Assembly (NCBI GenBank): GCA_964511075.1
Contig: CAZEDM010000004.1
Span: forward strand, 1-64,000
Origin: CAZEDM01 sp964511075
GTDB taxonomy: Bacteria > Zixibacteria > MSB-5A5 > RBG-16-43-9
Direction of reading: 5' to 3'
DNA: 64,000 bases
Both the position numbers and the translations under genes were made by a program. Shown here piece by piece: positions 26,825-35,335 of the stretch (the first letter of the stretch is position 1; each line of letters starts with the position of its first letter). The notes under the pieces were generated by a model. That model made no database searches, was not told the DNA's origin, and saw nothing but the letters and a program-made list of their open reading frames with translations.

Positions 26825-27086
26825 TTTAAAAACCCTTTTTATTGAATAAATTATTTTGACCCAATATTTTTAAAGCCGGGCAGAAGCACAATCACATCCA
26901 CTTCGCCTCTGTTTCGCACCTTATTCTCTTTATCTCCTTCGTGAATGTGATTGGCATTGAGGATGGTTGAGCCAATCGCGTCCCCATACAAAAGATTGTT
27001 TCCTCAGACGGAAAAGTATTGTCTGTAGGTTGATTTGTCCGTATATTACTGGAGAGCTTTGGCTTGAATTTTAAAAGGAGCGTAAT

Positions 27087-27323
27087 ATGGAAAAATCCAA
27101 ATCATGCAAGGAGGGTGTTTCAGGGAAGTATTTTACAGGTTTCATCCTTCTGGGTCTGGGAGTTCTATTTCTTCTCACTAACTGGGGAATCATTCCCTCG
27201 CTTCACAAGACCTGGCCCTTCATTCTGATAATAGTCGGCCTGGCTTTCCTTTTAGGATTAGGAGGGAAAGTAGAATCCTCGAACCAAATCCCGTCCGAGG
27301 AAGGAGAAACGAAAAAGGAATAA
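27087..27323 (+). CDS. small membrane protein of the LiaI/LiaF-TM (DUF5668) type
   Basis: A 78-aa protein with two membrane segments separated by a tight polar turn: FTGFILLGLGVLFLLTNWGI, then WPFILIIVGLAFLLGLGGK. The GxxFILxGxxFLLxN and WPxILIxxG blocks are the signature of the DUF5668/LiaI-LiaF membrane module. The role is unknown; related modules sense or transmit envelope stress. The ATG follows AAAAGGAGCG. Only one base separates its stop from the CPBP protease start, so the two are translationally linked. Confidence 0.85.
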   Translation: MEKSKSCKEGVSGKYFTGFILLGLGVLFLLTNWGIIPSLHKTWPFILIIVGLAFLLGLGGKVESSNQIPSEEGETKKE

Positions 27324-27324
27324 A

Positions 27325-28065
27325 ATGGAGCAGAACCTCTCTGCCGAACCAGAAAACCCTGGCTCTCCTATCGAGGATACAAGAGCTAAAGGTAAAAACC
27401 CTCTAACTCTTTTCCTGCTTTTTTTTCTCTTGGTTATCTGGCCTCTCTCCTCTTATTTCCTTATGAGGGGACAGGGTCCAAGGTTATCCACTCTGGGAGG
27501 AGAGGAGATAAACCTTGTCACCCAGATCTACCTTCCTACTATCTTTATACAGCTTCTGGTATTTTCGCTGATTATACTTTTTCTCCGATGGGTAAAGGAC
27601 AAAACCTCCAGCATAGGGCTCAGGGATTTCAGCTTCTTAAATCTATTCCTGGGCATGGCATTCTGGCTGGGAATAAGCTTTTTCTTGCTGTTGGCTGCCA
27701 ACCTTTTGCAGGTCGATAAATTCTTTACCCCTCCCCAGGTATCTCATCTTCTTCCCCGAACTCTGACCCAGAGAGGCATCTGGGCAGTGATGGCTTTAAG
27801 TGCCAGCATAAGCGAGGAAAGCGCTTTCAGGGGATTCGTCCTCACCCGTCTTAATTTTTATGTGAGGAACTGGTGGCTCACGATCACGCTTGCCACCTTG
27901 TCTTTCAGCCTGGGACATCTTTACCAGGGACCCGCCGGGATGGTCTTTGCAGGAGTATACGGGTTTTTCTTCTCGCTCATTTTCCTCTGGAGGAAAAGCC
28001 TTACCCCCTGCATCACAGCCCACTTCCTGCAGGATATCACGCCGCTTTTTGCACCGATTGCTTAA
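27325..28065 (+). CDS. CPBP family intramembrane metalloprotease
   Basis: A multi-pass membrane protease of the CPBP (Abi/CAAX protease) family with about seven or eight hydrophobic segments. The three motifs of the active site are visible: SEESAFRGF (EExxxR), FSLGHLYQG (FxxxH) and the late TAHFLQD with the third His. At 246 aa it is of usual size. It starts one base after the DUF5668 gene. The substrate is unknown; family members process prenylated peptides, bacteriocins or anti-sigma factors. Confidence 0.92.
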   Translation: MEQNLSAEPENPGSPIEDTRAKGKNPLTLFLLFFLLVIWPLSSYFLMRGQGPRLSTLGGEEINLVTQIYLPTIFIQLLVFSLIILFLRWVKDKTSSIGLRDFSFLNLFLGMAFWLGISFFLLLAANLLQVDKFFTPPQVSHLLPRTLTQRGIWAVMALSASISEESAFRGFVLTRLNFYVRNWWLTITLATLSFSLGHLYQGPAGMVFAGVYGFFFSLIFLWRKSLTPCITAHFLQDITPLFAPIA

Positions 28066-28158
28066 GATTATTTGGGTTCGATAAATCAAACCTTACATTT
28101 GGTATTCGTAGTATAAAGAATGTGGCTGTTGCTGAAGTCTATTTTTGGAGAAATCTTG

Positions 28159-28318
28159 TGTAGGGACAGGGCTTGTCCCTGTCCGAACTCTAATGCGGAC
28201 AACCACAAGGGTTGTCCCTACAAAAGACTGGGCACGGGACGCCGTGCCCCTACAAAAATATGGAGGTCTGAAGACCTCCGCTACAAAAAATAGGTGCGGG
28301 TTTGAAACCCGCCCCTAC
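28159..28318. repeat. array of five adjacent palindromes with CTAC-type ends
   Basis: Five inverted repeats lie within 160 bases with only 5 to 12 bases between most of them. They are GGACAGGG/CCCTGTCC (28163-28184), GGACAACC/GGTTGTCC (28197-28216), GGGCACGG/CCGTGCCC (28230-28249), GGAGGTCT/AGACCTCC (28262-28279) and GCGGGTTT/AAACCCGC (28296-28312). Four of the five are directly followed by CTAC or CCCTAC or GCTAC, and the outer pair shares GTAGGGAC/GTCCCTAC. The stems are unrelated in sequence but the frame is constant. No coding potential. Confidence 0.8.
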
Positions 28319-28358
28319 AAAAAAACAGGACTACCGATCCGTCGACTTGTCCTTATGC

Positions 28359-29306
28359 TCAGCCGGAATAGAGCTTTTGCATCTTCTGAACCTTATCTTT
28401 TATATCCTTTCTCAGCTCCTCCGGCTCCAGTACCTCCACCATATCTCCGAATCCCATAATCCACCTGGTGATCTCCTCTGTTCCATTTACCCTGATCGAG
28501 TAGACCAGGGAGCCGTCTTTCTCTTTGTTCAGTTTCTCTGAAGGGTGATGCTGGTTAGATTCGATCAATTTAACCGCTTTACCGGTAAACCTCAGCTTCA
28601 CCTCCGCTGTTTTTCCCTGATTGACCTCCCAGCTGTCTTTGAAAAATTCCTCTACGGAGAAGCCGGGTTTTCTCTCGAAATTCTTATCGGTGAGAGTAAC
28701 CTTTTTGATCCGGTTGAGCCTGAATACCCTGATCTCTTTCCTGGTATGGCAGAAACCCAGAAGATACCAGGAATGGCGTCTGAAGATCAGGGAATAGGGG
28801 TCAACCTCCTTGAGACTTTTACCTGAGTCCTGAGCCTCGAAATCCAGCCTTATGGTCCTCTTATTCAAAATCGACTGCTCTATCAGACTGAAGACCAGTC
28901 CGAGCTTGGAGAAATCAGCAGTGGTTTTCATATTCATTCTCAGAGGGTCTCCCAGATCCCCCAGCCGGTTTTTAACCTCCGGACTCAAGCCGGCATCGAT
29001 TTTCGACAATATCCTTTTGGCTGATTTCCCCAGGGGTGTGTCGTTACCAACCGGGGTCGAGTTTAAACCTAACTTCAGGAGCAAATAATCCTCCAGGGAG
29101 AAGTTTAAAGGAGGCAGAAAAGCATCAGTTAAAAGCTTGTAACCATCGTCGAAATAAATGGGGATGTTGGCTGAGGAAAGCGAGACTATGTCTTTATAAA
29201 CAGTCCTTTCAGACACCTCACATTCGTGGGCTAAATCCGAGGCTTTAAGATTATTCCTTGACCTTAAAAGACTAAGTAAATTAAGTAGTCGATCGTATTT
29301 ACTCAT
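28359..29306 (-). CDS. HTH and WYL domain transcriptional regulator
   Basis: A 315-aa regulator with an N-terminal winged HTH of the HTH_11 type (LLSLLRSRNNLKASDLAHECEVSERTVYKDI, here noted by LKASDLAHECEVSERTVY). A WYL domain follows, with DPYSLIFRRHSWYLLGFC as its core strand, and a C-terminal WCX-like extension (ITRWIMGFGDMVEVLEPEELR). WYL proteins often sense nucleic acids or nucleotides and regulate stress or DNA-damage genes. It is monocistronic. The 3' end runs into the palindrome array. Confidence 0.93.
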   Translation of the reverse strand: MSKYDRLLNLLSLLRSRNNLKASDLAHECEVSERTVYKDIVSLSSANIPIYFDDGYKLLTDAFLPPLNFSLEDYLLLKLGLNSTPVGNDTPLGKSAKRILSKIDAGLSPEVKNRLGDLGDPLRMNMKTTADFSKLGLVFSLIEQSILNKRTIRLDFEAQDSGKSLKEVDPYSLIFRRHSWYLLGFCHTRKEIRVFRLNRIKKVTLTDKNFERKPGFSVEEFFKDSWEVNQGKTAEVKLRFTGKAVKLIESNQHHPSEKLNKEKDGSLVYSIRVNGTEEITRWIMGFGDMVEVLEPEELRKDIKDKVQKMQKLYSG

Positions 29307-29386
29307 TTCCCTTCCTGTTTACGCAATAGTGTAATCGTATGTCTTTCAGCATATTACGGTATTCATATTGAGTTTTACTTTAAAAT

Positions 29387-30154
29387 TTAAGGGACCTCTC
29401 TGGGGACAGGTCCGTCATACTCGAAATCGGCGTCTCCCAGTTTTCGCATAGGTTTTTCCCGGGTAAGCTCTTCGTAAGCATGGGCAACCAGACCCGGAAC
29501 GCGGGAGATTATGAAGAATCCCTTTCCCAGCCTCCAGTCAAAACCCATATCCGAGATGACTGCGGCAATTGCGCCGTCAACGTTCAGCGGAAGTTTTTTG
29601 CCTGAGGACTCCTCCAGTTTTTTCTCTATCTCCTTAGCCAGCTTCAGATGTCTGCCTGAAAAACCGAGCTTCTCCGCAAGTTTGAAAAGCTCTGTGGTGC
29701 GCGGGTCGGTCTGGTGTAAACGATGCCCATACCCCGGAACTCTTTTCTTTTTAAGAGAATATTCTTTGACCAGTTCAGAAGCTGATGAGGATACCTCTCC
29801 TTCTTTCTTTACGATCTCCTGAAACATCCTGGCGCATTGCTCAATCGCACCGCCGTGAGAATCTCCGATGGTCAAAACTCCTCCAGCCACAGAGGCATTC
29901 AGAGGATTACCGCCGGAGATAACTGTTCTGCTGACTAAAGAAGAAGGCGGCGTTGCGCCGTGGTCGATGGAGGAAACCAGAATCGCCTCCATCATCTTGC
30001 TTTCTTTGGGATTGGGAAGCTCCCCTTTAAGTATGAGGAAAACGACCTGGCTGAAAGTGAGTTTCTCCATCAGCTCGGTTATATCGTACCCGCGAACCCT
30101 TATCTCCCCCTTCTTTATCTGAGTGATAGAGGTCTTCCAGGTCTCCTCTTCCAT
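29387..30154 (-). CDS. citryl-CoA lyase / short citrate synthase-family protein
   Basis: A 255-aa protein of the citrate synthase superfamily, much shorter than citrate synthase (about 430 aa). This matches citryl-CoA lyase, which splits citryl-CoA to acetyl-CoA and oxaloacetate. Catalytic positions are kept: H65 in DHGATPPSS, H100 in GDSHGGA, H144 in PGYGHRLH and D193 in NVDGA. In Hydrogenobacter this enzyme works with citryl-CoA synthetase in the reverse TCA cycle, but no citryl-CoA synthetase gene is seen here. It could also act in another acyl-CoA lyase reaction. The family call is secure; the exact reaction is less so. Confidence 0.82.
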   Translation of the reverse strand: MEEETWKTSITQIKKGEIRVRGYDITELMEKLTFSQVVFLILKGELPNPKESKMMEAILVSSIDHGATPPSSLVSRTVISGGNPLNASVAGGVLTIGDSHGGAIEQCARMFQEIVKKEGEVSSSASELVKEYSLKKKRVPGYGHRLHQTDPRTTELFKLAEKLGFSGRHLKLAKEIEKKLEESSGKKLPLNVDGAIAAVISDMGFDWRLGKGFFIISRVPGLVAHAYEELTREKPMRKLGDADFEYDGPVPREVP

Positions 30155-30513
30155 ATTTTAACCTTTTCCCAGGCTGTATTAATGAATGAAGCGCTTACAA
30201 GATTAAAATATATAAAAAAATTTATTTGTCAATTTCTTTTATTGAGAAATTTTTTAATCCCGTGACAAATTTTGTCAGTTCCGGACAATTTTTAGAAGAA
30301 TAGTAATTTTTTTAAAGAAAATTAATTGAATACAGCTATATCTGGTTTAAGCCCTGATTCAATAGTAGAAATTCTGATTGTCAGTGAAAGGTAGGGGCAC
30401 GTTGCAACGTGCCCCTACAGATTAAAAAGCAAAATAAGGCGGGAGGGGATAAACCCCTCCCCTACAGAGAAGGCAAAGCTAAAGCTTTGCCCTACATTTC
30501 TATTCGATATTCT
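30155..30513. repeat. gene-free region with three palindromes
   Basis: This 359-base gap has an AT-rich part next to the citryl-CoA lyase start (likely promoter region). Then come three palindromes: a perfect 28-base one with arms GTAGGGGCACGTTG and its complement (30391-30418), GGGAGGGG/CCCCTCCC followed by CTAC (30441-30465), and GGCAAAGCT/AGCTTTGCC followed by CTAC (30472-30495). No gene is supported. Confidence 0.8.
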
Positions 30514-32754
30514 TCAGTCGTTATTCGACATACTGGAGAGCATATTCTCCAGAATAAAAATCGCCGCTTTTTTATCCATAGGCCGGTTATTGTTTCCGCA
30601 TTTGGAAGAAAGGATACAGGCAGGACAGCCTTCCTCGCATTCGCAATCTTTGATCAAGGAATAGGTCATCTGCACTAAAGTTTTAAAAGTCTCGAATAGC
30701 TTCTCTGATATGCCGATTCCGCCCTCATAACCATCATAGATGAAAATCAGCGATTTGCCTGCCTCCGGATAATAGGGATAGGATACCCCGCCTAAATCCC
30801 TCCGGTCGCACATAGCTAAAAGCGGCGATATGGCAATCATCGCATGCTCGACTGCATGCATCCCTCCTGAGAAATCCATACCGCTGAACTCGCACTCGTT
30901 CCTAAGATGAACCGGCAAATCATACCACAAACCCATCGTCTGGAAAATCACCGGCGGCAAATCCAGCTGGACAAAATTCACCACCTGCTCGTATTTTTTG
31001 ACCTTATACCCGATGTATCTGTCGTGAACCTCCACCTTGCCTATGGACAAACAGAAATCCTTAAAAATTCTCTTTTCCTCTTCCTCTATTATTTTAACCT
31101 CGTCTATATCTATAGCCTCGGTATAATAATCCACATCCTCTTTTTTCACCTGAGCTTTCATATTCTTCAGATCCAGCTCCTCCACGATGTAGCTTTCGCC
31201 CTGGTGAATCAGGACCGCTCCTTTGTGAGCCTCTGCATATGCCCTTTGTAAATCTATGGTCTCAAGTATCTGATTCTCCCAGACCACCTTGACCTGCTGG
31301 CTGGAGATATTGTCCAGGGAAACGACCTGCTGGGGTCTTTCCTTGCCACAATAGATGAAACCCTCCGGAGTCTGCCTGACCAGATTTTCCTTTTGCAGGG
31401 ATTTCAGAATCTCCTCGGTTTCTTCCCCGAAATCCTGATAACTTTCTTTTTTCAGGGGAAGCTCGGATGAGGCACACAGAAGATGACCGCTCAGAATATA
31501 GGGATTGGACAAATCGACCACCGCATTTTCAAAATTACCGGATAAAAGAACCTCCGGATGTCTCAGAAGATACTGATCAAGCGCATCCTCAAACCCTACG
31601 AAGACGACCAGCGAATCCTGGGTTTTTCTTCCTGACCTGCCTGCCTGCTGGAAAAAAGAGGCAATCGTTCCCGGGTACCCGGAGACAATCACGCAGTCCA
31701 GCCCGCCTATGTCTATTCCCAGCTCCAGGGCAGTGGTGGAAACCACCCCTTCCAGTTCCTTTTGTCTTAGTTTTCTTTCGATCTCCCTTCTCTCCAGGGG
31801 AAGGTAACCGGCACGATAGGAGGTGATTTTTAAATCAGGATTTTCGTTTTTTATCCAGAAGGAGATAAGCTCGGAGAGTTTTCTTGAGACCACAAAACAC
31901 AGGGTCTGGAGATTGTTCTTTACAGAATGAACCAAAAGGTCTTTGGTCTGAACGTGAACTGACCTGTCTTTATATTTAGAGGAATCCCAGAAAAGATAAA
32001 ATCTTCTCCCCCGCGGAGAGCCATCCCCGGTTATCACCTCGAAATCCATTGAGGTCAATTTCTCTGCGAATTCCCCGGGATTGGCAATGGAGGCAGAGGA
32101 AAGTATAAACTGAGGTGTGGAGCCGTAGATTTTGCACACCAGAAGTAACCTGCGAATCAAAAGGGCAACATTCGAGCCCAAAACCCCCTTATACCTGTGC
32201 GCCTCGTCTATCACCACAAACTTCAAGTTCTTCAAGAAATTCTCCCATTTGTAATGATAGGGCAGAACCTGGTGAAGCTCGTAAGGATTGGAAAGGATGA
32301 TTCTGGATTTTTCACGAATGGAAGCTCTTTTATCCTGGGGGGTATCACCGTCATAGATAGCAGAATTGAATCTGAAATCCAAGAAACCCTCCATCTCTCT
32401 CAGGACTTTCAGCTGGTCATTGGTCAGAGCCTTGAGAGGATAAAGATATAAAGCCGTAGCCTTATTATCCTTTTCCAGCCTTTCGAGAATAGGAAGATTA
32501 AAGGCCAGAGTTTTGCCAGAGGCAGTTCCGGTGGTGATGATTAAATTTATCCCTTCCCTGATTTTCTCTATGCTCTTGCTCTGGTGAGAGAACAGTTTAT
32601 TAATCCTTTTAAAGCTCAGGTATTTCTGCAGGGACAAAGACAAAGAAGGTAAAAGCTCACCATATTCTCCGGATTTTACAGGAAAGACTTTGGTATGAAC
32701 GATCTGCCCTCTATACCATTTATATTTTTTAAGTCGTTCGATGATTTCGTTCAT
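30514..32754 (-). CDS. MrfA/YprA-type DEAH helicase with DUF1998 zinc domain
   Basis: A superfamily 2 DNA helicase of 746 aa, about the size of B. subtilis MrfA (YprA). The Walker A motif is in TTGTASGKT, the DEAH box in VVIDEAHRYKG, and the late helicase motif is QQAGRSGRKTQ. The C-terminal DUF1998/MZB module holds a cysteine cluster CECEEGCPAC...SSKC, a likely zinc site. MrfA works with the exonuclease MrfB (YprB) to repair mitomycin C lesions. A YprB-type gene lies 4.3 kb away on the opposite strand. The repair role here is inference from family. Confidence 0.92.
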   Translation of the reverse strand: MNEIIERLKKYKWYRGQIVHTKVFPVKSGEYGELLPSLSLSLQKYLSFKRINKLFSHQSKSIEKIREGINLIITTGTASGKTLAFNLPILERLEKDNKATALYLYPLKALTNDQLKVLREMEGFLDFRFNSAIYDGDTPQDKRASIREKSRIILSNPYELHQVLPYHYKWENFLKNLKFVVIDEAHRYKGVLGSNVALLIRRLLLVCKIYGSTPQFILSSASIANPGEFAEKLTSMDFEVITGDGSPRGRRFYLFWDSSKYKDRSVHVQTKDLLVHSVKNNLQTLCFVVSRKLSELISFWIKNENPDLKITSYRAGYLPLERREIERKLRQKELEGVVSTTALELGIDIGGLDCVIVSGYPGTIASFFQQAGRSGRKTQDSLVVFVGFEDALDQYLLRHPEVLLSGNFENAVVDLSNPYILSGHLLCASSELPLKKESYQDFGEETEEILKSLQKENLVRQTPEGFIYCGKERPQQVVSLDNISSQQVKVVWENQILETIDLQRAYAEAHKGAVLIHQGESYIVEELDLKNMKAQVKKEDVDYYTEAIDIDEVKIIEEEEKRIFKDFCLSIGKVEVHDRYIGYKVKKYEQVVNFVQLDLPPVIFQTMGLWYDLPVHLRNECEFSGMDFSGGMHAVEHAMIAISPLLAMCDRRDLGGVSYPYYPEAGKSLIFIYDGYEGGIGISEKLFETFKTLVQMTYSLIKDCECEEGCPACILSSKCGNNNRPMDKKAAIFILENMLSSMSNND

Positions 32755-32955
32755 TTTGTCGTCTTTGGGAGTGCAAGAGCTTGCTCTTGCTTATTTTTTA
32801 AATCAGCCTCAAGGTCAAAATTGACAAGCTGATGCACTCCGAGCTCATCTTTGTCATTGCGAGGAGGTCATTTGACCGACGAAGCAATCTCCATGATTAT
32901 ATGGATTGTTCACTCCTTTAGAGGCTAGGTCGCAATGACAGTTTCTTCGCCATCA

Positions 32956-33795
32956 TTATCTTATAATATCTGAGACTCTCCATAAATCAAGAAAATTGTT
33001 TCTGTAATATACTTTCCAATTTAAAATCAAATTATTAACTTTATCCACAGAAAAGTTTGTCAAGGCTGACATTTCCTTTAAATATCGCAAGTGCAAAGTA
33101 ATTAATAATCCTAAAATTCGATTTCTTGGACTTACAGTCGGTTTATCTTCGCCGAGATAAGGATTGCCATGAATTTGATCAGATAATACTGAATAGTACT
33201 TATAAAGAAAAGAGCTAGGGATACGAGGTTCTTCTATCTCTTTAAAGTAATTCCTTATAATACTTTTAACAGAGGGAAAGAAGAAATTATTTCGAAAATC
33301 ATTGAGTTCTTTACTCTTAGAAAAATCAATTATTCCAACCTTAATCCATTTTTGCAAATCCTCTACAGAAGGTAGCGTAATGTTTAAAGATTTTGCAATC
33401 TTCTGATCAATATCTGTTATATATTTAGAAGCTGCTGTATTGATATTTAATAAGGTTATGGTGTAGAGATCTATACCTACTACTTTTTTTATTTTTTCAT
33501 TTTCGTCAATGTTATTTAAATATATTGCTCGACAATATAATTCAATAATGGTACGAGTAATATTTCCCGCTGGTTCTAAATTGCTATCCTTCTGAATTGA
33601 CTCGATTATAAACTCGGAATTGTCGATGTATAGCTCTATTATATACTTATAAAAAGCTAATAACCGAGGACGAATCAAATCTCCGGGAATCTCAATTTTC
33701 TGTTTATCTGTAATCCATTTGAGTATTTTCTTAAGCTCATCTAAACATTCTCTCTCAAAATCAAAAACAGAGTTTATTGAAAAAATCTTGCTCAT
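32956..33795 (-). CDS. AT-rich hypothetical protein, DUF5677-like
   Basis: A 279-aa mostly helical protein with no membrane segment or catalytic motif I can name. The ITRTIIELYCRAIYLNN and SDQIHGNP blocks resemble the DUF5677 family of proteins of unknown function, but only by eye. The gene is visibly richer in A and T than all its neighbours (codons such as AAT, ATA and TTA dominate), which suggests acquisition from another source. It stands alone between the MrfA-type helicase and the WG-repeat protein, with palindromes on its upstream side. Confidence 0.7.
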   Translation of the reverse strand: MSKIFSINSVFDFERECLDELKKILKWITDKQKIEIPGDLIRPRLLAFYKYIIELYIDNSEFIIESIQKDSNLEPAGNITRTIIELYCRAIYLNNIDENEKIKKVVGIDLYTITLLNINTAASKYITDIDQKIAKSLNITLPSVEDLQKWIKVGIIDFSKSKELNDFRNNFFFPSVKSIIRNYFKEIEEPRIPSSFLYKYYSVLSDQIHGNPYLGEDKPTVSPRNRILGLLITLHLRYLKEMSALTNFSVDKVNNLILNWKVYYRNNFLDLWRVSDIIR

Positions 33796-33814
33796 ATTTT
33801 TATTGACATCTTTC

Positions 33815-33930
33815 TTCGTCGGGAATAAAGCCCGACGCTACAATTTTTCGGGCGACCACCAGGGTCGCCCCTACGAGTTCCCTCTCCTTTTTAAGGAGAG
33901 GGACAGGGTGAGGTTTTTATCCAATTACGG
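33815..33930. repeat. intergenic palindromes
   Basis: CGTCGGG/CCCGACG followed by CTAC (about 33818-33840), GGGCGACC/GGTCGCCC followed by CTAC (about 33850-33872) and CCCTCTCCTT/AAGGAGAGGG (about 33880-33904) are packed between the AT-rich gene and the WG-repeat gene. The GGGCGACC core is shared with the composite at 17992-18128. Confidence 0.7.
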
Positions 33931-33986
33931 GCAATCATAAAGGTCGCCCACGTTTTCACTTTTAACCTTTGAGCCTTTGAGCTTTT

Positions 33987-35057
33987 TTATTTAATCGGCT
34001 TCCACACTTCCTTGCCGGTCTTGTCGATATAGCACCACTTATCTCCGATCTTCACTGCTGCCAGCCCTTCTGAAAAGATCCCGGCGGATTCAAATTGCGG
34101 TTCGATAATCATCTTTCCCTTTTTATTGATATAGCCCCATTTATCTCCAATTTTCACCGGCGCCAGCCCTTCTGAGAAGGGCCAGCCAGCATCGAACTGG
34201 GGCTCTATCACCACCATGCCGGTTTTGTCTATATACCCGAATTTTCTGCCGATCCCCACCATGGCTAAGCCCTCGGTAAAAACGCCCGCATCTCTGAATT
34301 GCGGCTCAATCACTACGTTCCCCATTTTATCGATATATCCCCACTTGTCTTCTATATATACTCCGGCGAAGCCTTCGGAAAACGGCAGAATGTTTTCAAA
34401 CCGGGGCTCGATTACTACTCTGCCGGTCTTGTCTATGTATCCGTATTTGTCTCCAAATTGCGGCTGAACCGCTGCCAGCCCCTCCGAGAAGATCCAGGCG
34501 AAATCGAATTGCGGTTTAATCACCATCTTCCCCCTTCTGTCGACGAAGCCCCATTTGCCACCGATTCTCACTCCGGCCAATCCCTCAGAGAAATCTCCCG
34601 CGAAATTGAACTGAGGCTCGATTATTATCTTCCCGGTCTTGTCGATGAAGCCGTACTGCCGGTCCATCTTTATCATCGCCAGCCCCTCGGAAAACCTGCC
34701 GGCTAAATCGAATCGAGGCTGAATTACCAACTTGCCCTCCTCGTCGATATAGCCGTATCTGTCCCCCACCTGTACCACTGCCAGCCCTTCGAAAAAGCCG
34801 GCTACATAATCGAAGCGAGGCACAGCTTCAGTCTTCTCAGCCTCTTCTACCTCGACCTTCTGGTCGCTATTCTCCTCCGGTGTCGCATTGCCAATCTGTG
34901 AATTGGCCGCTATTATCTTGGTCCTGTGGATATAGCTCCCTTCACCTATCTTATTGGCAGAAGATATTCCGCCCGATTCTTTTACCCTGACTTCCTGGCT
35001 AAAAGATACAGAGCACAGAATTGAAAGGGAAAGAAAGAAAAAATTTACAATTCTCAT
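33987..35057 (-). CDS. exported WG-repeat protein
   Basis: A 356-aa protein with a Sec signal peptide (MRIVNFFFLSLSILCSVSFS), a ~60-residue spacer and eight tandem WG repeats of about 34 aa from residue ~80. Each runs F-EGLAxVxIGDKWGYIDKTGK-VIEPxF, written here as the EGLA and KWGYIDKTG blocks. WG repeats form beta structures whose function is unproven, probably binding or scaffolding at the cell surface. The repeats are highly alike, pointing to recent internal duplication. No catalytic domain is attached. It is read in the same direction as the NSS transporter upstream. Confidence 0.93.
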   Translation of the reverse strand: MRIVNFFFLSLSILCSVSFSQEVRVKESGGISSANKIGEGSYIHRTKIIAANSQIGNATPEENSDQKVEVEEAEKTEAVPRFDYVAGFFEGLAVVQVGDRYGYIDEEGKLVIQPRFDLAGRFSEGLAMIKMDRQYGFIDKTGKIIIEPQFNFAGDFSEGLAGVRIGGKWGFVDRRGKMVIKPQFDFAWIFSEGLAAVQPQFGDKYGYIDKTGRVVIEPRFENILPFSEGFAGVYIEDKWGYIDKMGNVVIEPQFRDAGVFTEGLAMVGIGRKFGYIDKTGMVVIEPQFDAGWPFSEGLAPVKIGDKWGYINKKGKMIIEPQFESAGIFSEGLAAVKIGDKWCYIDKTGKEVWKPIK

Positions 35058-35225
35058 CTTAACCTCTCCTGATCAGCGTTCTCCATTTGTTATGTCTATC
35101 TCCATTTATCTTTGAACTATCTTCTGGCTGACGAATACGCAGGTTTCCCCCGCATTTTCGTCTGCCTTTCACCTTTGAGCTTTTGAACCCTTACCTTTGG
35201 AGTAGTCTGAGTATAGACTCGCAGG

Positions 35226-35333
35226 CTAAGAGGGCTTATCTTTTTTTCTCAAAGCTATGCTCACGCAAATTCCGATGCCTCCGAAAAGAATGACTGAGGT
35301 CAGGACGAGCATTATTACGGCAGAAGCTGCCAT
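35226..35333 (-). CDS. MetS-like small subunit of NSS transporter
   Basis: A 35-codon gene located directly after the NSS transporter. The product starts MAASAVIMLVLTSVILFG and has a single membrane helix followed by a basic tail (ALRKKDKPS). This size, topology and position match the MetS-type small subunits of sodium-dependent NSS transporters; in Corynebacterium MetS is needed with MetP for methionine uptake. Only two bases separate the transporter stop from this ATG. The AAAGGAGAG ribosome binding site is embedded in the end of the transporter gene, so the two are translationally coupled. Confidence 0.85.
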   Translation of the reverse strand: MAASAVIMLVLTSVILFGGIGICVSIALRKKDKPS

Positions 35334-35335
35334 TA

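Noticed and set aside
28159..28318. CRISPR array
   Set aside because: The repeats are palindromes with different stems and no constant repeat unit, and the gaps are only a few bases long. No cas gene is nearby.
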